Below, in pieces: positions 45,810-55,628 of a stretch of DNA of 64,000 bases (its first letter is position 1; each line of letters opens with the position of its first letter). The position numbers and the translations under genes are program-made. Origin of the DNA: Fulvivirga imtechensis AK7 (lineage in GTDB: Bacteria; Bacteroidota; Bacteroidia; Cytophagales; Cyclobacteriaceae); the NCBI RefSeq assembly GCF_000331535.1, contig NZ_AMZN01000027.1:58092-122091 (forward strand), read 5' to 3'. The notes under the pieces were generated by a model. That model had not been told where the DNA came from. It saw only the letters and a program-made list of their open reading frames with translations, and made no database searches.

Positions 45810-45815
45810 AAACCA

Positions 45816-47750
45816 ATGGCAGTAAAAGAAGAAAGATCTAAAAAAGTAGAAGGGGATAGAAACAGCTATGAAAATATCCCCGTCAAAGTTTATGACGACT
45901 CCCGGGAAGCCTCCGTTGCTGTGGCGGAAGAGATAGCGGCATTGATCAGAAGCAAGCAGGCAACTGGTGAAACGTGCGTGCTTGGCCTGGCTACAGGCTC
46001 TACACCCACAAAGGTCTATGATGAACTGGTGAGGTTACACCGGGAAGAGGGATTGAGTTTCGGAAATGTCGTCACATTTAATCTTGACGAATACTATCCC
46101 ATTACACCTGATTCTTTACAGAGCTACGTACGCTTCATGCATGAGCATTTGTTTGATCATGTAGATATTCCAGTTGGGAACATGCACATACCTGATGGCA
46201 CGCTGCCGGCTGATAAGGTGGCCGCTTATTGCCAGGAATATGAAAGTAAGATCGCATCATTTGGCGGATTGGACCTGCAGATCCTCGGTATAGGTCGTAC
46301 CGGGCACATAGGTTTCAACGAGCCCGGTTCCACATTGCAAAGCAGGACCCGGCTTATCACCCTGGATCATGTCACTAAAGTAGATGCGGCCAGCGACTTT
46401 TTTGGAGAAGAGAACGTGTCCAGAAAGGCTATCACAATGGGTGTGGGTACCATTATGGATGCCGAAAGGGTGATATTGATGGCTTGGGGTGAGGGAAAAG
46501 CGGAAATCGTCAGGCGAACAGTGGAAGGAGAGGCAAGTCATGAAATTCCCGCCACCTTCCTGCAGAACCATCCCAATGCAACAGTTATTCTGGATACTGC
46601 TGCTGCCGACCAGTTGGTAAGGATCAACGAGCCCTGGATGGTGGGGGAATGCGAATGGACCAGTGAGCTGAAACGAAAAGCAGTGATCAACCTTTGTAAA
46701 AAGGTTGACAAGCCGATATTAAAACTCACAGATAGGGATTATAATGACAATGGGTTAAGTGATCTGGTAGCCAATTTCGGCCCTGCCTATGATATCAATA
46801 TCAGGATATTTAACGAATTGCAGCACACTATCACGGGCTGGCCGGGAGGCAAACCATATGTTGATGACAGCAAGCGTCCCGAGCGAGCTGAACCCGCCCA
46901 AAAGCGCGTCCTTATTTTCAGCCCTCACCCGGACGATGACGTCATTTCAATGGGAGGGACGCTGATCCGCCTGCACGATCAAAATCATGAGGTACATGTG
47001 GCCTATCAAACGTCAGGAAATATTGCTGTTTTTGATGACGATGTGGTACGGTTCGCAGACTTTGTAAGCGATTATCATCAGGCGTTTGATTTTGTGAAGG
47101 AAAGCGCTGACCGGATGTTTGAACAGGTGGTGGCGGGTATCAGAGATAAAGGACCGGGAGAAACGGATAGCAAAGAGGTACAATGCATCAAAGGACTGAT
47201 CAGAAGAGGGGAGGCCAAGGCCGCGTGTCGCTACATAGGTCTGAAAGATGAGAACGTACATTTTCTGGATATGCCGTTTTACGAAACCGGTCTTGTAAAA
47301 AAGAGGCCCCTGAGTGATGAAGATGTGGACATTATCGTCAACCTGATCAAAAAGATCAAGCCTCACCAAATCTATGCTGCTGGAGACCTTTCTGACCCGC
47401 ATGGCACTCATCGTGTCTGTCTGGACGCCATTTTTCAGGCATTGGAAATACTGAAAAAAGAACCCTGGATGAAAGACTGCTGGGTATGGCTTTACCGTGG
47501 CGCCTGGCAGGAGTGGGATATACACCAAATAGAGATGGCCGTACCGTTAAGTCCTGATGAGTTGCTGAAAAAGCGCAGGGCTATATTCAAACATCAGTCG
47601 CAAAAAGACAGGCCACTGTTCCCTGGTGCGGACAGCCGGGAATTCTGGCAGCGATCAGAACAACGGAATAGGGAAACGGCCAGGGAATATGACGCCTTAG
47701 GTTTGCCTGAGTATGAGGCTATTGAAGCATTTAAAAGATATTTTTATTAA
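45816..47750 (+). CDS. nagB: NagB-like glucosamine-6-phosphate deaminase fused to a PIG-L/LmbE-type deacetylase
   Basis: A 644-residue fusion. Residues ~20-290 are NagB-like: FNLDEYYPITPDSLQSYV has Asp91, the E. coli Asp72 equivalent, and GIGRTGHIGFNEPGS carries His164 and Glu169. The position of E. coli Asp141 is Thr162 here, an unusual change in the catalytic triad. Residues ~362-640 are a PIG-L domain with zinc/catalytic residues His371, Asp373 and Asp374 (SPHPDDDVISMGG) and His529/His532 (DPHGTHRVC). Deacetylation of GlcNAc-6-P followed by deamination to fructose-6-P in one chain would replace a separate NagA, which is absent here. The linked activity is an inference. Confidence 0.85.
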   Translation: MAVKEERSKKVEGDRNSYENIPVKVYDDSREASVAVAEEIAALIRSKQATGETCVLGLATGSTPTKVYDELVRLHREEGLSFGNVVTFNLDEYYPITPDSLQSYVRFMHEHLFDHVDIPVGNMHIPDGTLPADKVAAYCQEYESKIASFGGLDLQILGIGRTGHIGFNEPGSTLQSRTRLITLDHVTKVDAASDFFGEENVSRKAITMGVGTIMDAERVILMAWGEGKAEIVRRTVEGEASHEIPATFLQNHPNATVILDTAAADQLVRINEPWMVGECEWTSELKRKAVINLCKKVDKPILKLTDRDYNDNGLSDLVANFGPAYDINIRIFNELQHTITGWPGGKPYVDDSKRPERAEPAQKRVLIFSPHPDDDVISMGGTLIRLHDQNHEVHVAYQTSGNIAVFDDDVVRFADFVSDYHQAFDFVKESADRMFEQVVAGIRDKGPGETDSKEVQCIKGLIRRGEAKAACRYIGLKDENVHFLDMPFYETGLVKKRPLSDEDVDIIVNLIKKIKPHQIYAAGDLSDPHGTHRVCLDAIFQALEILKKEPWMKDCWVWLYRGAWQEWDIHQIEMAVPLSPDELLKKRRAIFKHQSQKDRPLFPGADSREFWQRSEQRNRETAREYDALGLPEYEAIEAFKRYFY

Positions 47751-47763
47751 TCAGAACCAAAGA

Positions 47764-48738
47764 ATGATGAAGAGAAGAGACCTTATAAAAATAGCATCAC
47801 TGGGCATACCTGCTCTTGGGCTTTCTCAGACTTTGTTGGGAAAAGCTTTTTCGACATCAGGCCGGAAAGCTGACGGTCCTATTGTGATTTCCACCTGGAA
47901 TCATGGCATGATGGCCAATGAGGAGGCATGGAAGGTGCTGAGCAAGAAAGGTAACGCACTGGATGCTGCTGAAAAAGGAGTGATAGTTGTGGAGAACGAT
48001 CCCACCAATCAAACCGTAGGGATCGGAGGATTCCCCGACCGCGAGGGAATAGTGACACTCGATGCCTGTATCATGAGCAAAGACGGTTGCGGAGCAGTAG
48101 CATTTCTGCAAGACATCAAAAATCCTATAGCCGTGGCCCGTAAAGTGATGGAAGAAACCCCTCACGTGATGCTGGTAGGTGCGGGAGCTAAAAAGTTTGC
48201 ACTCACTCACGGTTTTAAAGAAGAAAATCTGCTTACGGAGCAAACCAAAAAGGACTATTTGAACTGGCTGAAAACATCAGAATATAAACCCATCATCAAC
48301 ATAGAAAACCACGATACCATTGGCCTTCTGGCAATGGATCATAATGGCGACCTATCTGGGGCTTGTACTACCAGCGGTGCAGCGTGGAAGATGCATGGTC
48401 GAGTGGGTGATTCCCCTATAATCGGAGCCGGGTTATTTGTGGATAATGAGATCGGAGCTGCGTGCGCAACCGGCCTGGGGGAAACAGTGATCCGTGCCGC
48501 TGGAAGCGCCATGGTAGTAGAGCTTATGCGCCATGGCAGAGAACCGGAAGCCGCTTGTAAAGAGGTAGTAGAACGTATCGTCAAAAACGAAAAGGATATC
48601 GCTAACACTCAGGTGGGTTTCCTGGCATTACGAAAAGATGGCAGCTATGGCGCGTATAGCGTCCACAAAGGGTTCAACTATGCTGTTAAAACGATAAAAA
48701 TGTCTGAATTGATCGATTCGCCATTTATCAAGAGTTAG
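47764..48738 (+). CDS. N4-(beta-N-acetylglucosaminyl)-L-asparaginase (glycosylasparaginase)
   Basis: An Ntn-hydrolase that splits GlcNAc-Asn into aspartate and the amino sugar, the last step in N-glycoprotein breakdown. The ATG at 47764 gives 324 residues; the in-frame start at 47713 lies inside the preceding gene. Autocleavage before Thr185 (NIENHDTIGLLAMD) gives the nucleophile, and SGACTTSGAAWKMHGRVGDS and CATGLGETVIRAAG line the active site. The N-terminus MMKRRDLIKIASLGIPALGL resembles a Tat-type export signal, so the enzyme is probably periplasmic, as in Elizabethkingia. It lies 13 bp after the nagB fusion. Confidence 0.93.
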   Translation: MMKRRDLIKIASLGIPALGLSQTLLGKAFSTSGRKADGPIVISTWNHGMMANEEAWKVLSKKGNALDAAEKGVIVVENDPTNQTVGIGGFPDREGIVTLDACIMSKDGCGAVAFLQDIKNPIAVARKVMEETPHVMLVGAGAKKFALTHGFKEENLLTEQTKKDYLNWLKTSEYKPIINIENHDTIGLLAMDHNGDLSGACTTSGAAWKMHGRVGDSPIIGAGLFVDNEIGAACATGLGETVIRAAGSAMVVELMRHGREPEAACKEVVERIVKNEKDIANTQVGFLALRKDGSYGAYSVHKGFNYAVKTIKMSELIDSPFIKS

Positions 48739-48787
48739 GTTCGGCATCATAATTCGATCGATTTTTTAGGCTAAACAAGACAAGGAA

Positions 48788-51325
48788 GTGACATTAAAAG
48801 TAACGAATCATAAGAACCTGGGGGCCACCTCACGAAGAATTCTTGAATTAAATGAGGGATGGCGGTTTCGTCAGGCAGGCAAAGAGCAGTGGCACGAAGT
48901 TTCGGTGCCGTCTACTAATTTTACAGCCCTTTTGGCTCACGGGCTCATTGACGATCCTTTTTACAGAGATAATGAAGCCAAACTCCAATGGATAGAAAAG
49001 GAAGATTGGGAGTATAGACTTTTGTTCGAGCTCAACTCTGAAGACCTCGATTACCCGGAAATAGATATTGTTTTCAAAGGGCTGGATACTTATGCGGATG
49101 TAAACGTAAACGGCCATCTGCTTTTCAAAGCCAATAATATGTTTGTGGAATGGAGGGAAAATTGCAAGCAGTGGCTTAAACCAGGTATGAATGAAATACA
49201 TGTGCATTTTCATTCTCCGATCAAAGCAACTATGCCGCTGTACCAGCAGGCTGGCTTCACATATCCTGCTGGGAATGACAAAACAGAAGAGAAGCTAAGC
49301 GTGTATTCCCGTAAGGCGCCTTATCATTTTGGCTGGGACTGGGGTCCAAAATTTGTGACTTCGGGGATTTGGAGGCCCGTTTTCCTCGAATTTTCCGATC
49401 CACTCAGAATATCCGATTTTTATATCGAACAGCATGAACTAACGGATAAGCGAGCCGTTCTCACCGCTAATCTGGAGATAATCTCCGGTGAGGGGCAGGA
49501 GGTAGAGCTACTGCTGACAACAGATTCACCCAGTGATGATTCTCAATATATAGCAACTCAGTTGATCCGTTTGGAAAAAGGCGTCAATTCAGTGTCCTCC
49601 GAAATCACAATTGACCACCCCATAAAGTGGTGGCCTGCGGGTATGGGGGCTCCGGATCTTTATCACCTAAAGGCTCAACTGCTAAAAGATGGGGCTTTAC
49701 TTGACAAAAGAGAACTGAAAATCGGATTGAGAACCATTGAGGTGGTGAATCGGCCTGATAAGCATGGAGAAAGTTTCTTTATCAAAGTCAATGAACAGCC
49801 CTTTTTTATAAAAGGAGCTAATTACATCCCTTCCGATAGCTTTCCGGATCGCGTTACGCGGGATAAACACCAGGAAGTATTTAAAAATGCAGTGGGATCA
49901 AACATGAACATGCTTCGTGTATGGGGAGGAGGCATCTATGAAGACGATGATTTTTACGACCTGGCCGATGAATTCGGAATACTTATCTGGCAGGATTTTA
50001 TGTTTGCCTGCTCCATGTACCCGGGGGACGAAGCTTTTCTCAACAACGTAAAAAAAGAGGCCATTTATAACGTCAAACGGCTACGGAACCATCCTTCACT
50101 GGCGCTTTGGTGTGGCAACAATGAAATAGCAGTGGGTTGGAAAACCTGGGGATGGCAAAAGGAATATAATTATAGCGAAGAAACCTGCTCACTACTAAAA
50201 AAATACTACGATGATCTTTTTCATCAGTTGCTCCCCTCGGTAATAAAAGAGTTGGACGGTAATAGATTTTACCTACCCTCATCGCCCATCAGTGACTGGA
50301 AAGGGCCTGATGATATGAAAATGGGTAATAATCATTTTTGGGGTGTATGGCATGGTGAGTTGCCCTTCAGCGCCTATGAAACTTATGTGCCGCGATTCAT
50401 GAGCGAATATGGCTTTCAATCATTTCCTGAGCTTACATCGGTAAAACAGTACACCATTCCGGAAGACTGGGATTTGAATAGTGACGTCATGCTGCTCCAT
50501 CAAAAGCATCCGAGAGGAAATGCATTGATAAAAAAATATATGGAATTGTGGTACAACGCACCAAAGGACTTCGGGGCGTTTTTATACCTAAGTCAGATTT
50601 TGCAAGCCGAGGGCATAAAAATAGCCATTGAGGCGCACCGAAGAAACAAGCCGTTTTGCATGGGTACCATTTATTGGCAGTTGAATGATTGCTGGCCGGT
50701 GGCTTCATGGTCCAGTGTGGATTATTACGGCCGGTGGAAAGCCCTGCAATACTTTGTGAAAAAGGCATATGCAGATATTATTACCTCAACAGTACGCCAT
50801 GGTGATACACTTGAAGTATATGTGGTGTCAGACCGCTATGATGCTTCTGATGTTGTGCTTGAAGTAATTACAGTAGATTTTTTTGGAAATATTGCCTGCG
50901 AATCGAAAGCGGATATCAAAATAGAGCCAAATTCATCAACAGTAGCCTTTCAAGCCCCCGTGAATAGTATTATTAATGGCAATAATGAGCAGAGTTGTCT
51001 GATTATCAGCCGGGTAAAGGAGGGTGAGCAAACGATAAGTGAAAATCTATACTATTTGGTTATGCCCAAAGATTTACATCTCAGAAAACCAACAATTGAA
51101 GGAGTGATAAAGGAGGTAGAAGGAAAATATTTTGTAGACCTGTCTACGGATTATCTGGCCAGAAATGTGGTACTGAAAGCGAAAGGAACGAATGCTCACT
51201 TCTCCGATAACTTTTTTGACCTGATCCCGGGCCAGCCGAGAACGGTAGAGGTAAAGGTAGAACACCCCGAGAAGTTGAACGAGAGCCTGACCATTTATTC
51301 ATTATTTGACGCCTGTATTGAATAA
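48788..51325 (+). CDS. GH2 beta-mannosidase
   Basis: An 845-residue enzyme with the GH2 beta-mannosidase layout: N-terminal sugar-binding domain (YADVNVNGHLLFKANNMFVE), immunoglobulin-like domain, and a TIM barrel with acid/base Glu446 (LALWCGNNEIAVGW) and nucleophile Glu540 (MSEYGFQSFPEL). FGWDWGPKFVTSGIWRPV is typical of beta-mannosidases. The start is GTG at 48788. No signal peptide is present, so it acts in the cytoplasm, probably on the imported Man-beta-1,4-GlcNAc core. It overlaps the next gene by 1 bp. Confidence 0.93.
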   Translation: MTLKVTNHKNLGATSRRILELNEGWRFRQAGKEQWHEVSVPSTNFTALLAHGLIDDPFYRDNEAKLQWIEKEDWEYRLLFELNSEDLDYPEIDIVFKGLDTYADVNVNGHLLFKANNMFVEWRENCKQWLKPGMNEIHVHFHSPIKATMPLYQQAGFTYPAGNDKTEEKLSVYSRKAPYHFGWDWGPKFVTSGIWRPVFLEFSDPLRISDFYIEQHELTDKRAVLTANLEIISGEGQEVELLLTTDSPSDDSQYIATQLIRLEKGVNSVSSEITIDHPIKWWPAGMGAPDLYHLKAQLLKDGALLDKRELKIGLRTIEVVNRPDKHGESFFIKVNEQPFFIKGANYIPSDSFPDRVTRDKHQEVFKNAVGSNMNMLRVWGGGIYEDDDFYDLADEFGILIWQDFMFACSMYPGDEAFLNNVKKEAIYNVKRLRNHPSLALWCGNNEIAVGWKTWGWQKEYNYSEETCSLLKKYYDDLFHQLLPSVIKELDGNRFYLPSSPISDWKGPDDMKMGNNHFWGVWHGELPFSAYETYVPRFMSEYGFQSFPELTSVKQYTIPEDWDLNSDVMLLHQKHPRGNALIKKYMELWYNAPKDFGAFLYLSQILQAEGIKIAIEAHRRNKPFCMGTIYWQLNDCWPVASWSSVDYYGRWKALQYFVKKAYADIITSTVRHGDTLEVYVVSDRYDASDVVLEVITVDFFGNIACESKADIKIEPNSSTVAFQAPVNSIINGNNEQSCLIISRVKEGEQTISENLYYLVMPKDLHLRKPTIEGVIKEVEGKYFVDLSTDYLARNVVLKAKGTNAHFSDNFFDLIPGQPRTVEVKVEHPEKLNESLTIYSLFDACIE

Positions 51326-53115
51326 TGAAGCTGGAGGCCATAGACATCATCATAATTGTGGGGTACCTGGTGCTTACAATTGCACTTGGATTTTATTTTT
51401 CCAAGAAAGCTTCTAAAGACCTTCAGGCTTATTTTTTGGGAGGAAAAACCATCCCATGGTGGATATTGGGTATCTCCAATGCCTCCGGGATGTTCGATAT
51501 TACCGGCACCATGTGGCTGGTATCCATGTGCTTTGTTTACGGATTAAAAAGCGCCTGGCTACCCTGGATCTGGCCCACCTTCAACCAGGTATTTTTGATG
51601 GTATATCTGTCAGTATGGTTAAGAAGATCAAATGTAATGACAGGAGCGGAATGGCTTGAAAAGCGATTTGGTAATGGCAGGGGAGCAGAGCTTTCTCAAC
51701 TGGTTGTTGTAGTATTTGCATTGGTGAGTGTAGTCGGGTTTATTGCTTATACTTTCAAAGGTATAGGGAAGTTTGCCCATACTTTTTTGCCATGGGATTT
51801 CGCCTCGGACACCTACGCGCTAATACTGATCAGCATCACCTCCTTGTATGTGATCAAAGGTGGGATGTATAGTGTGGTGATCACCGAGCTGATCCAGTTC
51901 ATTATTATGACGATCGCTTCAATAGCTGTTGGTATTATTGCCATGAACCTGGTCAGTCCGGAGATGTTATCCGAACATATTCCTGAGGGTTGGAAAGAGT
52001 TGTTTTTTGGCTGGCACCTGGATTTGGATTGGTCCGGTGTGATCGCCTCTGTCAATCAAAAGATCAGCGAAGACGGGTTCACGTGGTTTTCATTCTTTGT
52101 GATGATGATGCTGTTTAAGGGGGTACTGGTAAGTATGGCAGGCCCCGTGCCAAACTACGATATGCAGCGGATACTGGCTACAAAGACGCCAAAAGATGCA
52201 GCGAAAATGAGTGGCTTGGTGTCACTGGTGATGTACTTTCCCCGGTATATGCTCGTCACCGGCCTGACCATACTGGCGCTGGTATTCCTTGGGCCAAAGA
52301 TCAGTCAGGAGGGAGGGTTCGACTTCGAAATGATACTTCCTTACTCGATCAATAATTTTATTCCTGCCGGCTTTACAGGGCTGCTATTGGCCGGACTGAT
52401 CGCTGCGTTTATGTCGACCTATGCAGCTACGGTGAATGCAGCCCCCGTATATTTTGTTAATGATATTTATAAAAAATACATCAAACCCGATGGCAGCCGA
52501 AAGCTCTATGTCAGGATGAGCTACCTGGCTTCGTTTGTTATTATTGTGCTTGGTATTGCTTTCGGGTTTGTTATTGACTCTATCAACTCCATCACCCAAT
52601 GGATCTTCGGAGCATTGTTCGGAGGCTACACTGCCGCCAATTTATTGAAATGGTATTGGTGGAGGTTCAACGGCTATGGCTATTTCTGGGGTATGATGGC
52701 CGGGCTGGGCGCATCACTGGTGTTGCCATTCCTGTTTCCCGAGGTGCAGCCGCTTTATGCCTTCCCGTTTATACTGCTTATTTCTCTGTTCGGATCCATT
52801 GGCGGTTCACTACTTACAAAACCGGATAATGAGGACGTATTGATAGATTTCTATAAAAGTGTCCGGCCCTGGGGGTGGTGGGGACCGGTGAAAAGAGCGG
52901 TAATGGAAAGATATCCCGAGTTCACACCCAATAAAAATGCTGATAGGGATGCCTTTAATATAATTGTAGGCATTATCTGGCAATTAACTTTGGTAGTGAT
53001 GCCCATTTACCTGGTTATCCGGGAGCTTTGGCCGATGCTCATTGCGTTTGGTGTATTTGCCATTACCTCCATAATTCTAAAGAAAAACTGGCTGGACAAA
53101 CTTGAAAATGATTGA
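51325..53115 (+). CDS. Sodium:solute symporter (SSS family)
   Basis: A 596-residue inner-membrane transporter with about 13-14 helices. It starts MKLEAIDIIIIVGYLVLTIA and has the SSS segments YFLGGKTIPWWILGISNASG, VMTGAEWLEKRFGNG, YDMQRILATKTPKDAAK and LLLAGLIAAFMSTYAATVNA. The 1-bp overlap with the beta-mannosidase gene (TAATG) indicates coupled translation, so it may import the beta-mannosidase substrate (a ManGlcNAc-type disaccharide) or a sugar product. It is the second inner-membrane importer in this locus. Confidence 0.9.
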   Translation: MKLEAIDIIIIVGYLVLTIALGFYFSKKASKDLQAYFLGGKTIPWWILGISNASGMFDITGTMWLVSMCFVYGLKSAWLPWIWPTFNQVFLMVYLSVWLRRSNVMTGAEWLEKRFGNGRGAELSQLVVVVFALVSVVGFIAYTFKGIGKFAHTFLPWDFASDTYALILISITSLYVIKGGMYSVVITELIQFIIMTIASIAVGIIAMNLVSPEMLSEHIPEGWKELFFGWHLDLDWSGVIASVNQKISEDGFTWFSFFVMMMLFKGVLVSMAGPVPNYDMQRILATKTPKDAAKMSGLVSLVMYFPRYMLVTGLTILALVFLGPKISQEGGFDFEMILPYSINNFIPAGFTGLLLAGLIAAFMSTYAATVNAAPVYFVNDIYKKYIKPDGSRKLYVRMSYLASFVIIVLGIAFGFVIDSINSITQWIFGALFGGYTAANLLKWYWWRFNGYGYFWGMMAGLGASLVLPFLFPEVQPLYAFPFILLISLFGSIGGSLLTKPDNEDVLIDFYKSVRPWGWWGPVKRAVMERYPEFTPNKNADRDAFNIIVGIIWQLTLVVMPIYLVIRELWPMLIAFGVFAITSIILKKNWLDKLEND

Positions 53116-53136
53116 TCAATAAAAAAGGACATCATC

Positions 53137-55473
53137 ATGAAAAAATTCAACCTCCTGATTTTACTCTACGTTTCCCTGGTGCTGGCAGGCTGCATCACCG
53201 GGCAGCAAGATGCTGTCACTTTACAGTCACCGGCTATTATTCCTGAGCCTGTTCACCTGGAAGTGAAGGACGGAGTATTTCAGCTGACGGACCGGACGGC
53301 TGTGTCTTTTAGAGCAAATGACGAGTTGGCAGAATCTACTGCCGGGGCACTTAACGATATACTACTGCCGATACTGGACAGTAAATTAGAATATCGGGAG
53401 AATACTACAACCGATGTTATCCTTTTTAAAACAGAGGCAGCTATCGACAATCCAGAAGGCTACCGACTAAACGTTACGGATGATCAAATAACGATCAGTG
53501 CCGGCACTGCTGCAGGATATTTCTACGGGCTACAGACTCTCAGGCAGTTGTGGGAGACGACAGACCAGGAAAATAAGGGAGGACTTTTGATCCCTCAGGT
53601 GGAAATAGAAGATCATCCGCGGTTTGAATGGCGTGGTATGATGCTCGATGTTTCGCGGCACTTTTTTCCGAAGGAGTTCATTAAAAAGTTTATCGACTAC
53701 CTGGCGATGAATAAGCTCAACACCTTCCACTGGCACCTGGTGGACGATCAGGGGTGGCGGATTGAGATAAAGAAGTACCCATTGCTTACCGAAAAAGGGG
53801 CATGGCGTGTGAATAAGGAACACCTGCATTGGAACTCCAGACCTAAGCCTGAGCAAGGAGAGGTAGCTGACTTCGGAGGCTTCTATACACAGGAAGAGAT
53901 TAAGGAGATAGTGCAGTATGCAGCAGAAAGGCATGTAAATATTGTTCCTGAAATAGAGATGCCTGCACATGTCAGCGCTGCGATTGCTTCATATCCATGG
54001 CTATCGTGTAAGCAGGAGCCTATTCCTGTTCCTTCGGGTGGGGTATGGCCTATCACAGATATCTATTGTGCCGGAAATGACAGTACCTTTATGTTTTTGG
54101 CAGAGGTATTGACAGAAGTTATGGAACTTTTCCCTTCGGAGTATATCCATGTAGGAGGAGACGAAGCCACTAAAACCGAATGGGAACATTGCGCCAAATG
54201 CCAGCAAAGGATCAAAGATGAAGATCTGGCGAATGTTCATGAACTTCAAAGTTATTTCATTAGCCGTGTAGAAGAGTTTTTAAATGCCAATGGCCGCAAG
54301 CTGATCGGATGGGATGAAATACTTGAAGGAGGGTTGGCGCCTAATGCTACCGTAATGTCGTGGCGCGGGATGAGTGGCGGCATAGAAGCCGCAAAAAAAG
54401 GCCACCATGCCGTGATGAGCCCGGGCACACACCTGTATTTCGACCACTACCAGGGGCAGCAGCAGTTAGAGCCATTGGCAATAGGAGGCTATTCCCCTAT
54501 CAGCCATGTTTATACATTTGACCCGGCACCGGATTCATTGGGGCAGGCGGCAGATTACATACTTGGCGGTCAGGCCAACCTGTGGACGGAGTATGTGCCT
54601 ACCCCTGAGCATGCTGAGTATATGATCTTTCCCCGCATTTATGCGCTTGCCGAAGTGCTTTGGACACCGCGCGAAAATAAAGATTGGGACAAATTCATCT
54701 CCAAAGTGAACCGCCACTTACCCTTGCTTGATGAAAAAGGAGTGAACTATGCCAGGAGCATGAATAATGTACATGTTACTCCTGAGTTTGATAAAGAAAA
54801 AGGTACTATTTCCATGAAAATGGAGGCCGAAAATCCTCAAGGAGATATCCGGTACACCGCAGATGGCTCAGAGCCAAGTGTCAATAGTGAGATCTACCTG
54901 GCTCCGATGTCCCCCGATCAAACAATGACGGTAAAAGCCGGGTTGTTTCAAAACGGAGAACTTGTTGGAAAAATCTCTGCTACAGAGATATTTATACACA
55001 AAGCTTTCGCCCAACAGCCTGAGTATAAAGCACAGCCTGCGGAAAAGTATTCGGGCAATAGTGATTTTGTGTTAACAGATGGTATCCGGGGAAGCATGAA
55101 CTTTGGCAGTGGAGAATGGCAGGGCTTTAATGGTGATGATCTTGAACTTGTTTTTGACTTTGAAGAGCCTACCACTGTCAGCAATGTAACCGTTGGTACA
55201 CTACAGGACAATGGCAGTTGGATCTTCCGCGCCAATAAAGTAGTTATTTACGGGGCTGGTGACGGTTCTGGTCTCGAGCTGCTAGGTGATTCGAAAGCCA
55301 ACATTTCCTCTTCAACAGTAGAAAAGCAGGTCGTGGATTTTTATGTTACAATTCCCGAAAAGCCTTTAAGCCGGCTTAAAGTAGTAGTATATAACATAGG
55401 TGTATGCCCTGAAGATCATGCCGGAGCAGGAAGGCCCGCGTGGCTGTTTGTCGATGAAGTGATCATCGAATAA
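53137..55473 (+). CDS. GH20 beta-N-acetylhexosaminidase lipoprotein
   Basis: A 778-residue lipoprotein (Cys19 in LVLAGC) that removes terminal beta-GlcNAc. A GH20b N-terminal domain is followed by the catalytic barrel (RFEWRGMMLDVSRHFFP, NTFHWHLVDDQGWRIEI) with the Asp342-Glu343 pair in HVGGDEATKTEW for substrate-assisted catalysis. A chitobiase C-terminal Ig-like domain (IRYTADGSEPSVNSEIYL, about 570-630) and a discoidin-like domain (about 650-778) complete it. It would act on complex or bisected N-glycan or on chitobiose cores outside the cytoplasm. It is the last gene of the plus operon. Confidence 0.94.
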   Translation: MKKFNLLILLYVSLVLAGCITGQQDAVTLQSPAIIPEPVHLEVKDGVFQLTDRTAVSFRANDELAESTAGALNDILLPILDSKLEYRENTTTDVILFKTEAAIDNPEGYRLNVTDDQITISAGTAAGYFYGLQTLRQLWETTDQENKGGLLIPQVEIEDHPRFEWRGMMLDVSRHFFPKEFIKKFIDYLAMNKLNTFHWHLVDDQGWRIEIKKYPLLTEKGAWRVNKEHLHWNSRPKPEQGEVADFGGFYTQEEIKEIVQYAAERHVNIVPEIEMPAHVSAAIASYPWLSCKQEPIPVPSGGVWPITDIYCAGNDSTFMFLAEVLTEVMELFPSEYIHVGGDEATKTEWEHCAKCQQRIKDEDLANVHELQSYFISRVEEFLNANGRKLIGWDEILEGGLAPNATVMSWRGMSGGIEAAKKGHHAVMSPGTHLYFDHYQGQQQLEPLAIGGYSPISHVYTFDPAPDSLGQAADYILGGQANLWTEYVPTPEHAEYMIFPRIYALAEVLWTPRENKDWDKFISKVNRHLPLLDEKGVNYARSMNNVHVTPEFDKEKGTISMKMEAENPQGDIRYTADGSEPSVNSEIYLAPMSPDQTMTVKAGLFQNGELVGKISATEIFIHKAFAQQPEYKAQPAEKYSGNSDFVLTDGIRGSMNFGSGEWQGFNGDDLELVFDFEEPTTVSNVTVGTLQDNGSWIFRANKVVIYGAGDGSGLELLGDSKANISSSTVEKQVVDFYVTIPEKPLSRLKVVVYNIGVCPEDHAGAGRPAWLFVDEVIIE

Positions 55474-55628
55474 TACCTTTTGGCCTTCGCTTAACATTTC
55501 AAATTACCCGAAAGGTTTAAGACTCTCCTCCTTAATCCTTTTTTCTTCTGGTTCCTTTTCTCTTTCTTCCTCTCTTTCAGATCATTACATTAAAAACTGA
55601 CGGCTATGCCCCAGAGGGGGTGAATCTT

